Notes: generated from the sequence alone by a model not told the origin. Counted from the first letter of the stretch, positions 42,905 through 56,230 are shown. The stretch: 64,000 bases of DNA from Ceratopteris richardii (GCA_020310875.1 CM035439.1:144012200-144076199); one strand, 5' to 3'. A program made the numbers and translations.

Positions 42905-45345
42905 CTGAAGAACAAATGTTGCTTCCAAAAACTCACAACAAGTGTCAAAAGAAGAAATGCAGTCATTACACACATCATGTGAGGCCCTTGATTATTAAGA
43001 GTCGAATATTGAGAGGCTCAACAATTGAATCTCATTGCAAGATCATATACAACAATCAATGTAAAGGGAAAATTATACTCAGCTGGAAATCATACTTAAG
43101 CCTTGAAACTTGTCCTAGGCTTAGGACTTCCACAAATATGAGCTCAGAGTGAAGTGTACAACAAGGAAACCACAAGTGTAACTAGCCTTAGGACCAGCCC
43201 AAATGCTTCTATTCTGCCTACAAATTTTGACCATTTTCGACTATATTTTGACTTTGAATATCTCTAAAATTTTTGGATATCTTCTAAAAATAGAAGCACC
43301 TCCACTTGTGGAAGGTTGCGTTTCTCACAAAAGAAGATCTACTAGTGTGAAGTGGCTATTGTTTCTTTGTTGGAGAATGCCTTATTTCATTGTATTCTAA
43401 GCAACAACTTATAGGACTACATCTTCGAGTGAAGAAGAGTATAGGGTTGCCTTTACAACTACTAGGTAATTTGGTTGCAAAAAATTTTAAGGCGTCTTGA
43501 TATTTATGTTTATCTTCCTATGGATATTCATTCAAATAGTCAAAGTGCTATTTCTATTGCTATTGCCAAGAAATAACTTACATGACTATATCTTGAAGTG
43601 AAGCAAAGTATAGGGCTGTCTTTAGAGCTTCACTTAGGCAATTTGGTTGCAAAAGTTTTTAAGTTATCTTTATGTTTTATCTTCCTATGTAGATATGTTC
43701 AAATAGTCAAAGTGCGATTACACAATGGAAGAACAAATGTGGATTCCAAAAGCTCACAAATAGTGTCAAAAGAAGAAATGCAGTCATTACACACATCATG
43801 TGAGGCCCTTGATTATTTAGAGTCGAATATTGAGAGGCTCAACAATCGAATCTCATTGCAAGAGCATATACAACAATCAATTTAAAGGGAAAATTATACC
43901 CAGCAGGAAATCATACATAAGCCTTGAAACTTGTCCTAGGCTCAAAACTTCCACAAATATGAGCTTAGAGTGAAGTGTACAACAAGGAAACCATAGGTGC
44001 AACTAGCCTTAGGACCAGCCCAAATGCTTCTATTCTGCCTACAAATTTTGACCATTTTCGACTATGTTTTGACTTTGAATATCTGTAAAATTTTTGGATA
44101 TCTTCTAAAAATAGAAGCACCTCCACTTGTGGAAGGTTGCGTTTCTCACAAAAAGATCTACTAGTGTGAAGTGGCTATTGTTTCTTCGTTGGAAAATGCA
44201 TGATTTCATTGTATTCTAAGCAACAACTTACAGGACTACATCTTCAAGTGAAGAAGAGTATAGGGTTGCCTTTACAACTACATGTAGGTGATTCGGTTGC
44301 AAAAAATTTTAAGGCATCTTGATATTTATGTTTATCTTCCTATGGATATTTATTCAGATAGTCAAAAGTGCTATTTCTATTGCTATTGCCAAGAAATAAC
44401 TTAGAGGACTATATCTTGAAGTGAAGCAAAGTATACGGATGTCTTTAGAGCTTCACTTAGGCAATTTGGTTGCAAAATTTTTTAAGTTATCTTGATGTTT
44501 TATCTTCCTATGCAGATATATTCAAATAGTCAAAGTGCAATTACACAATGGAAGAACAAATGTGGATTCCAAAAGCTCAGAAGTGTCAAAAGAAGAAATG
44601 AAGTCATTACACACATCATGTGAGGCCCTTGATTATTTAGAGTCGAATATTGAGAGGCTCAGCAATTGAATCTCATTGCAAGATCATATAGAACAATCAA
44701 TTTAAAGGGAAAATTATTTTCTGCTGGAAATCATACGTAAGCCTTGAAGCTTGTCCTAGGCTTAGGACTTCCACAAATATGAGCTCAGAGTGAAGTGTAC
44801 AACAAGGAAACCATAGGTGCAACTAGCCTTAGGACCAGCCCAAATGCTTCTCTTCTGCCTACAAATTTTGATCATTTTCGATTATACTTTGACTTTGAAT
44901 ATCTCTAAAATTTTTGGATATCTTCTAAAAATAGAAGCACCTCCACTTGTGGAAGGTTGCGTTTCTCACAAAAGAAGATCTACTAGTGTGAAGTTGTTAT
45001 TGTTTCTTTGTTGGAGAATGCCTTATTTCATTGTATTCTAAGCAACAACTTACAGGACTACATCTTCAAGTGAAGAAGAGTATAGGGTTGCCTTTACAAC
45101 TACATGTAGGTAATTCAGTTGCAAATAATTTTAAGGCATCTTGATATTTATGTTTATCTTCCTATGGGTATTCATTCAGGCAGTCAAAAGTGCAATTTCT
45201 ATTGCTATTGCCAAGAAATACCTTAGAGGACTATATCTTGAAGTGAAGCAGAGTATAGGGCTATCTTTAGAGCTTCACTTAGGCAATTTGGTTGCAAAAT
45301 TTTTTAAGTTATCTTGATGTTTTATCTTCCTATGGAGATATATTC
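42905..45345 (+). repeat. Triplicated ~821-bp copia RNase H segment (Copia H)
   Basis: Three consecutive copies; the marker GAACAAATGT starts at 42910, 43731 and 44554, giving periods of 821 and 823 bp. Each unit holds decayed copia RNase H text: KRRSTSVKWLLF (RRSTSGY block), ATTYRTTSSSEEEYRVAFTT, and DIHSNSQSAISIAIAKK. Within each unit the block from 'GAAG..GAGTATAGGG' to 'CAAATAGTCAAAGTGC' also occurs twice, a duplication inside the triplication. The third copy continues into a more normal RNase H end. Confidence 0.85.
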
Positions 45346-45523
45346 AAATAGTCAAAGTGAGATTGCTATTGCTAAGAATCTAGTACATCATGCAAGGACT
45401 AAATATATTGAAGTACTTATGGATGTTCTTACAAGTGAGAATGTAGAAGATAATTTTACTAAAACACTATCAATGGACAAACGTCACAAGTTATGTAGAT
45501 TGTTTTATCTTACCCCAATATGA
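45314..45523 (+). pseudogene. Copia H RNase H C-terminal end
   Basis: EIYSNSQSEIAIAKNLVHHA, RTKYIEVLMDVLTSENVEDN, FTKTLSMDKRHKLCRLF: the standard copia end with an open frame to TGA 45521. A polypurine tract (GGGGAGGGAT, 45528-45537) follows. Confidence 0.88.
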
Positions 45524-45537
45524 CATTGGGGAGGGAT

Positions 45538-45930
45538 TGTTGGAAGACATTGTCCTATTGAGGGGTGTAACCTTAATTTCTAGCGAACCTTAATTTTATA
45601 AATGGTCAAAAATATTATCGCATATCCTTATCATTCTCGTCAAGAGCTATCTATTGGTATATAACACTTGACCATTAGTGACTAAAAAAGCCTTGAAAAT
45701 CTAAACCCTAATTCGTTGATATGTGCTTTTCATAAATTAAATACACAATTTTGTAGAGTAAGTGATGAAGATCAAGGAAAGCAACATATCTAAGTAGATT
45801 AGGTCATTATCATCCATTTTTAATCACTTTCGCCATTTTTTGAGTCGAGAAATGATTTCGTACAAATCAAGTCAACGAAAAGGGATAGTTTGCTTTTTTA
45901 CTTTTCCGTGTAGCTTCTTCATTAATACTA
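45538..45930 (+). mobile_element. Copia H 3' LTR, right edge uncertain
   Basis: Starts TGTTGGAAGACATTGTCC after the polypurine tract. The start resembles the Copia G LTR (TGTTGGAAACAATGTC), including AACCCTAATT and GGTATATAACA blocks, so G and H are related families. It is shorter than the G LTR (~1.05 kb) and the end is not seen. Confidence 0.65.
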
Positions 45931-45944
45931 TGTTGGGACATGAA

Positions 45945-46050
45945 AGTTGTTGTATCCAAGGGGAATTGAACTCATGACCTGGTAGTTAGGAGTTTGATGG
46001 GCTAACCACTTGCCCCAAAGGCCTTGGTTCAGGATTACTTTTTGATCCTC
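45945..46050 (-). mobile_element. tRNA-derived SINE-like element 2
   Basis: On the - strand: TGGGGCAAGTGGTTAGC (46001-46017), an A-box-like sequence, and GAGTTCAATTCC (45962-45973), a B-box-like sequence. It lies directly downstream of the LINE coding end in the same orientation. Body and tail beyond about 45945 are unclear. Confidence 0.55.
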
Positions 46051-46054
46051 CCTC

Positions 46055-47760
46055 TTAGGGTGTGCTATGAGGCATGTAAGTATCCATGTAGCGTGGTCGC
46101 TCGATGAAACCGTCCGCTAGTATGTCTAAGAACTGGTCTCGGTAGTGCGATAGTCTCGATCCCATGTGTGGTGTGTGCCATGTCTGACTAATGTAGAGCT
46201 GCCAGAGATCTTGTCGGAGCACAACATTCCTCTCATGGCGAGAGAGGTGTATATGAGGTGAGTCAGGGTCATACTGGAAAGGCGGCAATCTGTCCATATC
46301 AAGTCCATGACTATCAAACCAGACTCTAACCTGAGTGTACCAAGCTCTCTCATATCCTGACTATGATATTTGTATAGATGCCTCAAAAGCTTTGTGTGTG
46401 AGTCTGTCTGTAGGGAGTTCCCTCATCCTCTGAATAAAGCAAATAGTCTGGAATAGTGCATCTACTACCATGGGTGGTGCAGCTAGCTCTGCCCTGATGA
46501 TGTCATGTGGAATCGACTGTTTCCTGCGAAATAATCGCAAGATCATACGTACCTGTGGCCTCTCGATCGCACTCCACTTGGTGGCTGTGAGGCCTGGGGC
46601 CCAAACTGTCGCGGCATACATCATAGCTGGTCTGACTAGTGTGTCAAATAGCCACCCCTTCGTGCGGGGCTCCTGGAAGTGTGCCTGGTGACATCTCCGC
46701 TCTAACATGGCTAAAGCTGCATATCCTCGTGTGAGTCTATTGGTGGCTGCCTGTCTCATGCTGAAGGGGCCAGGCAGGCTCGTGAATGTGACTCCGAGGT
46801 AGACATAGGAAGTGACCACCTCAATCTTTCCACCGCCAGCTGTGAATCCTGCTCCATTCCTCACCATGGGGGAGGTTGTGGAAGATCATGACCTTGGTCT
46901 TGCCAAGGTGTACTGTCAAGCCCATCTGTGTACAAAACTCATCTAGGGCATCCAGGTGGCGCTGTAATCCCTCGGGTGACTCTAAAATCAAGACAATGTC
47001 ATCGGCATATAATAAAATGTGGACATGTGTACCTGCGAGGTCTGCACCCTCTCCTCAAGCTCGGAGAATGTAGTCCTCAATCTCTTCGATGTAGAGACCA
47101 AATAGAGTGGGAAAGAGTGGGCAGCCTTGCTTAACACCGATGGTGCTAGCAATGGCCTCAGACATACCTCCTGGACACTGTACCCTCCCTGTCACCTGCT
47201 CATAGAGTGCGTAGATGGCCCAAATCATCTCTGATGGTACTCCCAAGCTCTGGAGGCGTTGGAAGAGCCTCTCTCGTGGTACTGTATCAAAAGCTGTGCG
47301 GAAGTCCACAAAGCAGCAATATAGTCTCTTCTTCCGCACCCTTGCCCCATCAATGAGGCAGTGCAAAATGAAGATGTGATCAATAGTAGAGAAAGCTCGT
47401 CGAAACCCTGCCTGGCCTCTTGCTCGTAGCCCTTGAGTCTCTGCATATGAGCTGAGCTCTGCCTCAAGTATAGCACCGTATAGTTTGGCCATGGTATGGC
47501 CAATCATGATGGTCCTGTAGTTCCCTGGGTCCAGGGTGTCACCAGATTTGTGGATAGGCACAATGGGGTGCCTAGTCCACTCCTCTGGGAAGCCCTCCCC
47601 TATAGCCCGGTTGAAGACATGTGCAATCAACGGGGCTATAGTAGAGGCTGCATATATGAGATGCTCGCTCTGCAATCCCGTGTGATCTGTAGAACGTCCA
47701 TGTCGGAGTCGTCCTATGGCCCTCGCAACCATCTTTGCTGTGAAGAGAGAAGAACTAGTA
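46055..47760 (-). pseudogene. LINE reverse transcriptase and C-terminal region
   Basis: RT (47055-47732) has GRLRHGRSTDHTGLQSEHL, HPIVPIHKSGDTLDPGNYR, GLRARGQAGFRRAFSTIDH, RLYCCFVDFRTAFDTVPRER and GVKQGCPLFPTLFGLYIEE. In another frame the catalytic LLYADDIVLILESPEG follows near 46990-47030, then LGKTKVMIFHNLP. The C-terminal part (46361-46867) has YVYLGVTFTSLPGPFSMRQA and RPAMMYAATVWAPGL. The last piece (46055-46297) ends YMDTYMPHSTP. Frame breaks near 47054, 46868 and 46330. Confidence 0.9.
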
Positions 47761-47769
47761 GGGCGAGGC

Positions 47770-49078
<1,309 letters not shown>

Positions 49079-49121
49079 CAATGTACACGAATTGGTAAGT
49101 TCTAAGTTAGTAACTAGTAAG

Positions 49122-49321
<200 letters not shown>

Positions 49322-49700
49322 AGCTCATGGTAGTCGACTATATAGCATATCAGCTCCACTATGCACAGTATTGACTCAATACTATGACATCCCCACTAAC
49401 GTTATCAGTGCCCAATAGTGGGTATAGAGCTAAGAATGAATACATTCTCACAAATGCACCCCATAACGCACACACACCACGAGCGTAAACTCACAAGAAG
49501 CTCTGCGAACTGAGTTTCTATCACTTCCGGAAGTGATGGGCAAACTCAGCCATAATGAAGCCTAGCACCAAATGCAAACAAAACATAGGAAAAATAACAG
49601 AAAAAACATAGTTGATAGGGTATACACACCTAACAACTGGTCGCAACTCGGACGAAGAATCCACAAGTGGAAATTGCATGTCTGCTAATACGACACTCAT
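49322..49700. other. Unique segment between the 60-bp repeats
   Basis: 379 bp without coding similarity. Contains an imperfect 40-nt hairpin at 49510-49549. Confidence 0.6.
49510..49549. repeat. Nested palindrome/hairpin
   Basis: A perfect 18-bp palindrome ATCACTTCCGGAAGTGAT (49520-49537) is enclosed by CTGAGTTT and AAACTCAG (49510-49517 and 49542-49549), giving a long near-perfect hairpin. Function unknown. Confidence 0.85.
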
Positions 49701-49756
49701 ATATACGAGGATGAATCCAGGTAAACCCCAAATTCACCCTCAAATGAAAGTGCAAC

Positions 49757-49760
<4 letters not shown>
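49701..49760 (+). repeat. 60-bp direct repeat, copy 2
   Basis: See copy 1 at 49262-49321; one base differs (GTGCAAC versus GTGAAAC). Confidence 0.9.
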
Positions 49761-49912
<152 letters not shown>

Positions 49913-50404
49913 TATATTGTATGAAGAAGTTATGACCAAAATAGTGAATCTAGGTTTATGGATAGCATCCCTCTTTGAGAGTCAAAACAGCAAACTAAGT
50001 GGTCTCCACTACTTATTTGCTCTAATCCCCTTAGATCTTGAATCTATCCATTGAAATTTCTTTAAGCAAAGAACTTATACCAGGTTAAATCACCTCATTT
50101 GGATCAAATTAGAGGGAGTTATGAATCTTTCCGTGAAGGGAGGTGCCCAAAAAAATACCTTTAACAAAAAGGAAATATGAAAGAATTCTAATTTTTGAAA
50201 AAGAAACAAATAAGAAATTAATATTCAATGTGAACTGTAAATACATACATCAATATGCTATGCATACATATACACATGAAAATGAATATTTATGCATGTA
50301 ACGCATGCATAAATATGGATATATAGATTCATAATTGAATGCATAAGTACATTCATAGTAACATTAATGTATGTGTGTAGTCATATGTGTACTCACGAAA
50401 GTGG
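49913..50404. other. Intron stretch without recognised genes
   Basis: AT-rich; includes a T/A-rich ATGCATAC-type run around 50220-50370. No coding match. Confidence 0.5.
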
Positions 50405-50605
50405 TGTGTTTACACATGCACTTCTATGTCTCTCTTGCTCTCTCATTCTCCTTCTCTCTCTTCTCTCTCTTTCCATCTCCCTGTACTTCTTCCTTTTCTC
50501 TACATCCTTATCTTTCTCTCTCTCTCTCTCTCTTTACATTTCTTTTTTTTCTCTTTTTCCTTCTTTCTTTCTAATTCCATCTCTTCCTCATTTTTACTCT
50601 TCTCA

Positions 50606-50636
<31 letters not shown>

Positions 50637-50765
50637 TCTCTATCTTTCATTCTCTCTATCTCTCTGCCTTCTTCTCTTTCCCTCTCTTTCTTTCTTTCTT
50701 TCTTTCTTCTCTCTCTTTCTCTTCTTTCCTGTATCTCTTCATTCTCTCTATTTCTCTCCTTCGTA
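50405..50765. repeat. Pyrimidine-rich (CT)n region
   Basis: About 360 bp, mostly C and T, with CTCTCTCT and CTTTCTTT subruns. Long open frames here are compositional artefacts. Confidence 0.95.
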
Positions 50766-51175
50766 TATCTGATGGGATGCCGGCTGAACTTCTCAAGCTA
50801 GCGAAAAATAAATGGATTTAAATAGCAACATACTTGGCTCCTCCTGTTGGTGCACGTGGATTGAACAAGAAAGACGTCTACAAAAATACAAGCATCCTCT
50901 TGTCGAATGGAAAGGTGGCTAGAACAATAGCTTTTGATGTGGGAGGCTCAGGGTTTCTTAGGTGCTGTTGCATGTGTTTATCACCTTGCCCATGCGATTA
51001 AGAGTTCTTTTTTTTTTGCTCTTGGAACAAATGCCACCCTCTTGAAGAAGAGAACAAGAGAAAGATGTCTCATTTTCGAATGAATTCCGAGGTACCCATG
51101 GTTGCTTGCATTTGTCTCTCATGAAGATGTTGGTTCAAAAAATGGAATGGATTCTTTCCATATGTGTCACAACAA
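50766..51175 (+). other. Short LINE-like piece and unassigned intron sequence
   Basis: DGMPAELLKLAKNKWI then stop (50769-50820) looks like the RT entry of a plant non-LTR element. The rest has no match. Confidence 0.4.
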
Positions 51176-52249
51176 TGTTGGAAACAATGTCAAAATAGCA
51201 CAAAAGCCCTAATTTCCAGCAACCCTCATTTTTGGTACTTAGTCAAATTTTCGTCGCAAAAGGTCAAAAATTTTTATTAGCTCATCAAATAGTACTTGAG
51301 GAGAGCTTTCATTTGGTATATAACATTATGTCATCAGAGGTTCATAAATGCAAGAAAACCCTAATCCTAATTTCTATCCAAAATGTTTTTTTGCATATTA
51401 TGAATCCTCACCTCATGAGCATCAAGGAAAGCATATTTATATAATTTCCTCATGGCCAATTAGTAAGATCGCAACTGTTTTATGCCCCAAAAGCTGATTG
51501 CAATATTTAAATTAATGCCATGCTTTTCTTGTGCTTTTCAAATATTTTTGCTAAAGCAGCCCCGATCCTATATAAGAAGGGCTTAGGGACCTCTCTTGGC
51601 ATCATCCTAGATCATCCAAGGACTATTCAAGAAGTGTTGAGTGCTCTACAACTTGAAGGAGATGCTCCCAACTTTTGGTGCAAATTTAGAGGAGATTTTG
51701 GTAGTCAATCATCAGCTTTTGCTGATTTTTATAAGTAGCGAGTCCAATTTCAGTTCTTTTATTGTTGCTTCTGTTGCAAGGCTTTTGCCTTCTACTTCAA
51801 CACAAGCAAGAGATTATCTTGCTATTTAGGTCAGTTTTTGATTTAGGGTTTCTAAAACCCTAAATTCAGAATTAGGATTTACTTTACAAACAGTTCTAAC
51901 AGTTCTAAACTGTTTCTATTCACTTCAATTGCAAATACACACACTCTTCATACCTTTAAGGCACTTTATGCACAATTTCTTGTATCTGCAACCCTATATT
52001 CAGCCTAGATTCAGTTTTATATTAGCATACATTCAGTTTTGTATCATTACACACATTATAATTTGACATTCATATTAGATAGTGTAGGTAAGCATTCAGT
52101 TTACTTTGACACTTTGACAAATTGTGTATTCTCTCTCTATTTCTCATTCATCTAATTTCGAGTCTTAAGGTGTGTATGTTAAGGTTCATGTGTTGGAAGA
52201 CCTTGTAAACCTGTGAATATTATTATTAAAGCCTAGCTCACTTCCAACA
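51176..52249 (+). mobile_element. Copia G 5' LTR, + orientation
   Basis: 1074 bp from TGTTGGAAACAATGTC to CTCACTTCCAACA, next to a degenerate primer site TTTGGTATAAAAACATAG (52250-52267). It is a diverged inverse of the LTR at 57252-58271. Confidence 0.85.
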
Positions 52250-53357
52250 TTTGGTATAAAAACATAGTCGACATACACCCTAAACAAGATGAGTGATTAT
52301 AGACTTGAGAATGAAGATAAGCTTGAAGGAATGTCTAGCTATCCAGTGTGGAGTTTAATGATGATGAATTTATGAGTATATAAAAACTTATGGAATATTG
52401 TCAATGGCAAGTACCCAAGCCGAAGACAAACAGGAGAGGATGTTGCTTCATCTTCCAAAAGACATGTTGCCCCAATTTTCGCTCAACAGAAAGTTATTGA
52501 AGAAGAACAAGAAACTGTTTCATCATCCGGAGTCTCTGGTACTACCAGATTACTTCCTACAGAAGAGAAATCTAGATGAGAAATCGAGATGGGATTCAAG
52601 GGATGCACAAGAACTTTCATTCATTGCTATGGAAGTCAAGAGGCATATTATGCCACAAATCAGGTCATGCAGATTCTCTCGTCAGGCTTGATTGGAGCTA
52701 GAAAATCTCTATCAAGGTAAAACCTGCTAGGCTTATCTAAACAGATAGTTAACCAACACAAGGATGAAAGTTGATGAGTCAGTACACTCACATATTTTGA
52801 AGCTCAAAGTCTTACGGGATTAGCTACTTAATGTTGGAGTTAGTATTTCAGATGAGGAGATGGTAAACACACTTTTAAATTCACTTCTATCTTCATTCAT
52901 TCTTTTGTTACTTCTTTATCTCTCTTTGCAAGAGAGAGAAATTTCATTTGAAGAGTTGCAGTTCCTGTTAGTTCAAGATGAAGATCAGCAAAAGAGTATG
53001 GAAGAGAATGATTAAGCCATGTTATCATCATCAAAGGGTAAGAAGAAGAAGGAGACAACAAAGGAGGAGAAGAAGACTCAGCAAAGTAAGAAGGAAAGTA
53101 AGTCTTCCACTTCATCTTCTACCTTAGTTACCTCTACTACTTCTTCCACAGCAAAAGAGAATTCTATTTCCACTACATCTACTTCAAAGAAAGGAATTTT
53201 CTACTACTGCAAGAAACCAGGTCCTTTCATAGCAGAATGCAATATTTATAACGAGAAGAAAAGAGTGTCGAGTAATAATGCTGAAGATAATTCAAAACCT
53301 AAGTCTTCAAAGGAAGAATCTTATACATGTGGTAGTATTGAAGAATTATCTTTTGAT
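52250..53357 (+). pseudogene. Copia G gag fragment, + orientation
   Basis: Begins MSDYRLENEDKLEGMSSYPV near 52290. Further text: GEDVASSSKRHVAPIFAQQK, VHSHILKLKVLRD, EEMVNTLLNSLLSS, ISFEELQFLLVQDEDQQKSM, a Lys/Ser-rich region (KGKKKKETTKEEKKTQQSKK), then a degenerate zinc knuckle (FYYCKKPGPFIAEC). Stops at about 52375, 52580 and 53014. It ends abruptly at about 53357 in a - strand LTR. Confidence 0.82.
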
Positions 53358-53725
53358 CAAGTAAAAAATTTTAACGAAAAGCACAAAAAACTTGGCAAAT
53401 AAGCCATTTTTGCGATCAGCTTTTAAAAAAATTGAACTTGCTTTATCAGCTTATTTATTCATCGGATGAGAATGGGAGTTTGCTTTCCTAAATGTACATG
53501 ACTTGAGGTATCATATAATGCAAAAATCCTTTTCGCACAGAAATTAGGGTTAGGGTTTTATACCAAATGACTGAATGTTATATACTGAATGAAAGCGTTC
53601 CTCAAGTACTATTTGATGAGCTAATAAAAATTTTTGAGCTTTTGTGACCAACATTTGGCTTAAGTACAAAAAATTAGGGTCGCTGGAAATTAGGGTTTTG
53701 TGCTATTCTGACATTGTTTCCAACA
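53358..53725 (-). mobile_element. Copia G 3' LTR, - orientation, truncated
   Basis: About 368 bp equivalent to 57890-58271, ending TTGTTTCCAACA. A polypurine tract (CCCCTC on +, 53728-53733) adjoins. The remainder of the LTR is missing at the junction with the + strand gag. Confidence 0.82.
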
Positions 53726-54561
53726 ATCCCCTCTTCAATGTCATAATGGCATAAAGAACAAAAAACTTCAAAACTTTGGATATCTGCAAAACTTCGAATT
53801 TCAAAATATATCTCGTAACTGATTTCCATTGAAACTTGAGCTGACTGTGCATGAACTTGGATACTTGAGAAACTGCAAACTGAATGTCAAGTTGCATATT
53901 ACATAAATAGATTAAGCAACCAACTGCTTGACTATACAAAGTAGTATCAAAAGGTTCTGAAACTGCTTCTACCTGTAATGACACATTAACATCCGTAAGT
54001 GTTTGCATAGGCTTGGAATTTGTCATCTCAAACCTTTCTAATAATTTCTCAATTTATTTTTGTTGTGTTATATAGATACACTCATTCATGTACTTGAACT
54101 CAATCCTAAGATAATAATGCAAAATACCTAAATCGTTCACATCAAATGTATGCTTAAGTTGTGCTTTAAAAAATTGAAGGTCTGAAATTTTGGGACCTGT
54201 CATGATCATATCATCAACATATATGATAATAATAATAATCAAAACATCTTTCTCAGCTTTCACATAAAGAGTAGGAGATGCATCTGAGTTTTCAAAACCA
54301 ATAGATAGAAGATAGAGATGTATCTTCTCATGACAAGCTCTTGGTGTTCGCTTTAAACCATTCAAAGCTTTGATAAGCTTTCACGCTAAATTCTCTTTAC
54401 CTGTCTCTTCAAAACCTTCTAGCTGCTGAATGTAGACATCTTCATGTAAACCACCATTGAGAAAGGTAGTTTTGATATCTAATTGGGATACATTCAAACC
54501 AAAGAATGCAACAAGAGAAAGTACTGTTTTGATTACTATCATTCTAGTAGTAGGTGCAAAA
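53726..54561 (-). pseudogene. Copia G reverse transcriptase, distal part
   Basis: On the - strand: TTRMIVIKTVLSLVAFFGLN near 54490-54550, then TTFLNGG and LNGLKRTPRACHEKIHLYLL (54054-54365). The catalytic region IIYVDDMIMTGP follows with an Ile-rich expansion from ATT repeats just before it. DLGILHYYLRIEFKY and PMQTLTDVNVSLQVEAVSE (53703-54026) complete RT. RNase H is missing: the frame meets the 3' LTR after SVTRYILKFEV. Confidence 0.83.
54554..54561 (+). repeat. hAT-2 copy 2 target duplication, left
   Basis: GTGCAAAA, repeated at 55640-55647, within the ETFAP codons of Copia G. Confidence 0.8.
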
Positions 54562-55639
54562 CATAGTGGTTAGCAATAGGATGGCTACGTCATAGGCAAC
54601 TGGTTGCTAACGTGTTAGCAACGGGTTCAAGTTGCAAACTCCAAGTTGCAATAAAGTTGCTTACAGTTCAATTTTTTATTTTAGATTTTTTATTTTTTCA
54701 ATTCTAGATATCCTAGGTATAAAAATCCTCCTATTGATGCTTAAGCATCATATAATAAGCATGAAAACAAGACGTGTTAACATTTATACTGTGTTCATAT
54801 CAAATATATAGGTCGTGACTCGTCGATGTGTCTTGTCATGTACGTACATACATACATATATACATACATGGATTATATTATATTACATACGTAGCAGTAA
54901 ATATATTCTAGATACGTACGTATAATGTAAACATACATTTTTATGTTCATATGTACACATAGTATGTACATATTACATATATACACAACACATAGATGCA
55001 TACATACATAATACATACATGCATGCATACATGCATACATACATGCATACATATTATGTACATAGTAGGTACATATTACAAAAATAGAAACATATATATT
55101 AGATACATACATAAGTAAATACACATGCCTTTCAATAAACATAGAGTAATAGATTTTAGGAATAACATCATACATATATACATGCATATATAGATATATA
55201 TATACATACATACATACATACATAACTAAGTAAATAAACATATCTTTTAGTAAACATACAAAAATAGGAATATACATCATAGATTACACATATAGTACAT
55301 ACATATTACATAAGCGCATACATATATATGCATATGCATGATGTGATATGGTACATGATGTTAGAAATATCGTATGGTAAGTGGGACATTGTATACTCTT
55401 CATCTCTTTGCTTTTTTTTTTTTCCCTTGTTGAGGCATTGGTCTTTCTTGCTTGATCATCAATTTTTTTGTTCATAAGTTCTAAGGGTTAAGACTTAAAA
55501 GACGCTTGTGGATCATTTTTTGACTTTTGAGAAGGATTTTTTTTTTGCAAGATTAGCAGCATGTTGCGAACATGTACACAACGTGGAGTTGCATCGCGAA
55601 AGTTGCGAACGTTTGCAATGCATTGCGTATGCAACATTG
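54562..55639 (+). mobile_element. hAT-2 copy 2, small hAT element inserted in Copia G RT
   Basis: 1078 bp; left end CATAGTGG (identical to copy 1), right end GCAACATTG (copy 1: GCAACTATG), with 8-bp duplications GTGCAAAA. Subterminal GCAAC/GTTGC motifs at both ends (54575-54660, 55560-55638). The Copia G protein reads NETFAP on one side and continues on the other, so the insertion site is certain. The interior is AT-rich with ATAC/GCAT repeats and an unplaced - strand piece (MNKKIDDQARKTNASTREKK). Confidence 0.8.
54840..55330. repeat. ATAC/TGCATAC-rich repeat region inside hAT-2 copy 2
   Basis: Irregular tandem CATACATA and GCATGCATAC runs. Long open frames of Tyr/Met/Val here are compositional. 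Confidence 0.85.
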
Positions 55640-55647
55640 GTGCAAAA
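55640..55647 (+). repeat. hAT-2 copy 2 target duplication, right
   Basis: GTGCAAAA, identical to 54554-54561. Confidence 0.8.
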
Positions 55648-56230
55648 GTCTCATTATAGTCAATTCCTTTCTTTTGTGCATAACCTTTGACAACTAACCT
55701 AGCATGCCATAACTTCATATTCTCCTCCGGTGTAGTAGACCTAGCAACATTAGCACGTCTAATTTTGGATAACAAAAACATGCCACTTCTGTTTTCTCCT
55801 TGAAGTAGACAGTGCTCCTCATTAGGTGAGAAGATTTGACATGAATCTTTCTTAGAAACAACTTTATATCCATCTATCAAGAAAGTAGATATCGAGAGCA
55901 AATTCTTCTTCATTTATGGAACATAAAGAACATTAAAAATTGTGAAATTTCCATGTGCTCTTGACTTTAGGTTTACTTCTCCTACACCTACAACATTCAA
56001 ATCATGACCATTTGCAATGGTCACTCTTCTACATGAAGAGTTAGAAAGTGAAGCAAATACCTTTCTGCAACCTATCATATGCTTAGTAGCTCCAGAATAA
56101 AAAATCCAAGGATTCTCAGAGATTGCATTTAATGTTTCTTGATTAAAAGCCAATTCTTCAATATTGACAGATGCATAAGATTCTTCCTTTGAAGACTTAA
56201 GTTTTGAATTATCTTCAACATTATTACCTT
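55648..56230 (-). pseudogene. Copia G protease fused to RT, integrase deleted
   Basis: Protease (55914-56153) has WIFYSGATKHMIG; the catalytic Asp of DSGAT is Tyr. The next piece (55648-55913) runs MKKNLLSISTFLIDGYKVVS, GMFLLSKIRRANVARS, MKLWHARL and then directly VVKGYAQKKGIDYNETFAP. LWHARL belongs to the pre-integrase domain and RLVVKGYAQ to RT, so the whole integrase is missing at a shared ARL. Confidence 0.85.

Noticed and set aside
50367..50821. Long Ser/Leu/Phe-rich open frames
   Set aside because: Caused by the CT-rich repeat; no domain.
53543..53562. Telomere-like TTAGGGTTAGGG (also near 58084)
   Set aside because: Only two units and both inside Copia G LTR copies, not an interstitial telomere array.
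54873..55280. Tyr/Met/Val-rich - strand open frame
   Set aside because: Translation of ATAC/GCAT repeats inside hAT-2 copy 2.
54562..55639. Mutator-like element with a 9-bp duplication (GGTGCAAAA)
   Set aside because: Nine bases match, but copy 1 with CATAGTGG/CAACTATG fits 8-bp duplications and hAT-style ends, so 8 bp was preferred; not fully excluded.
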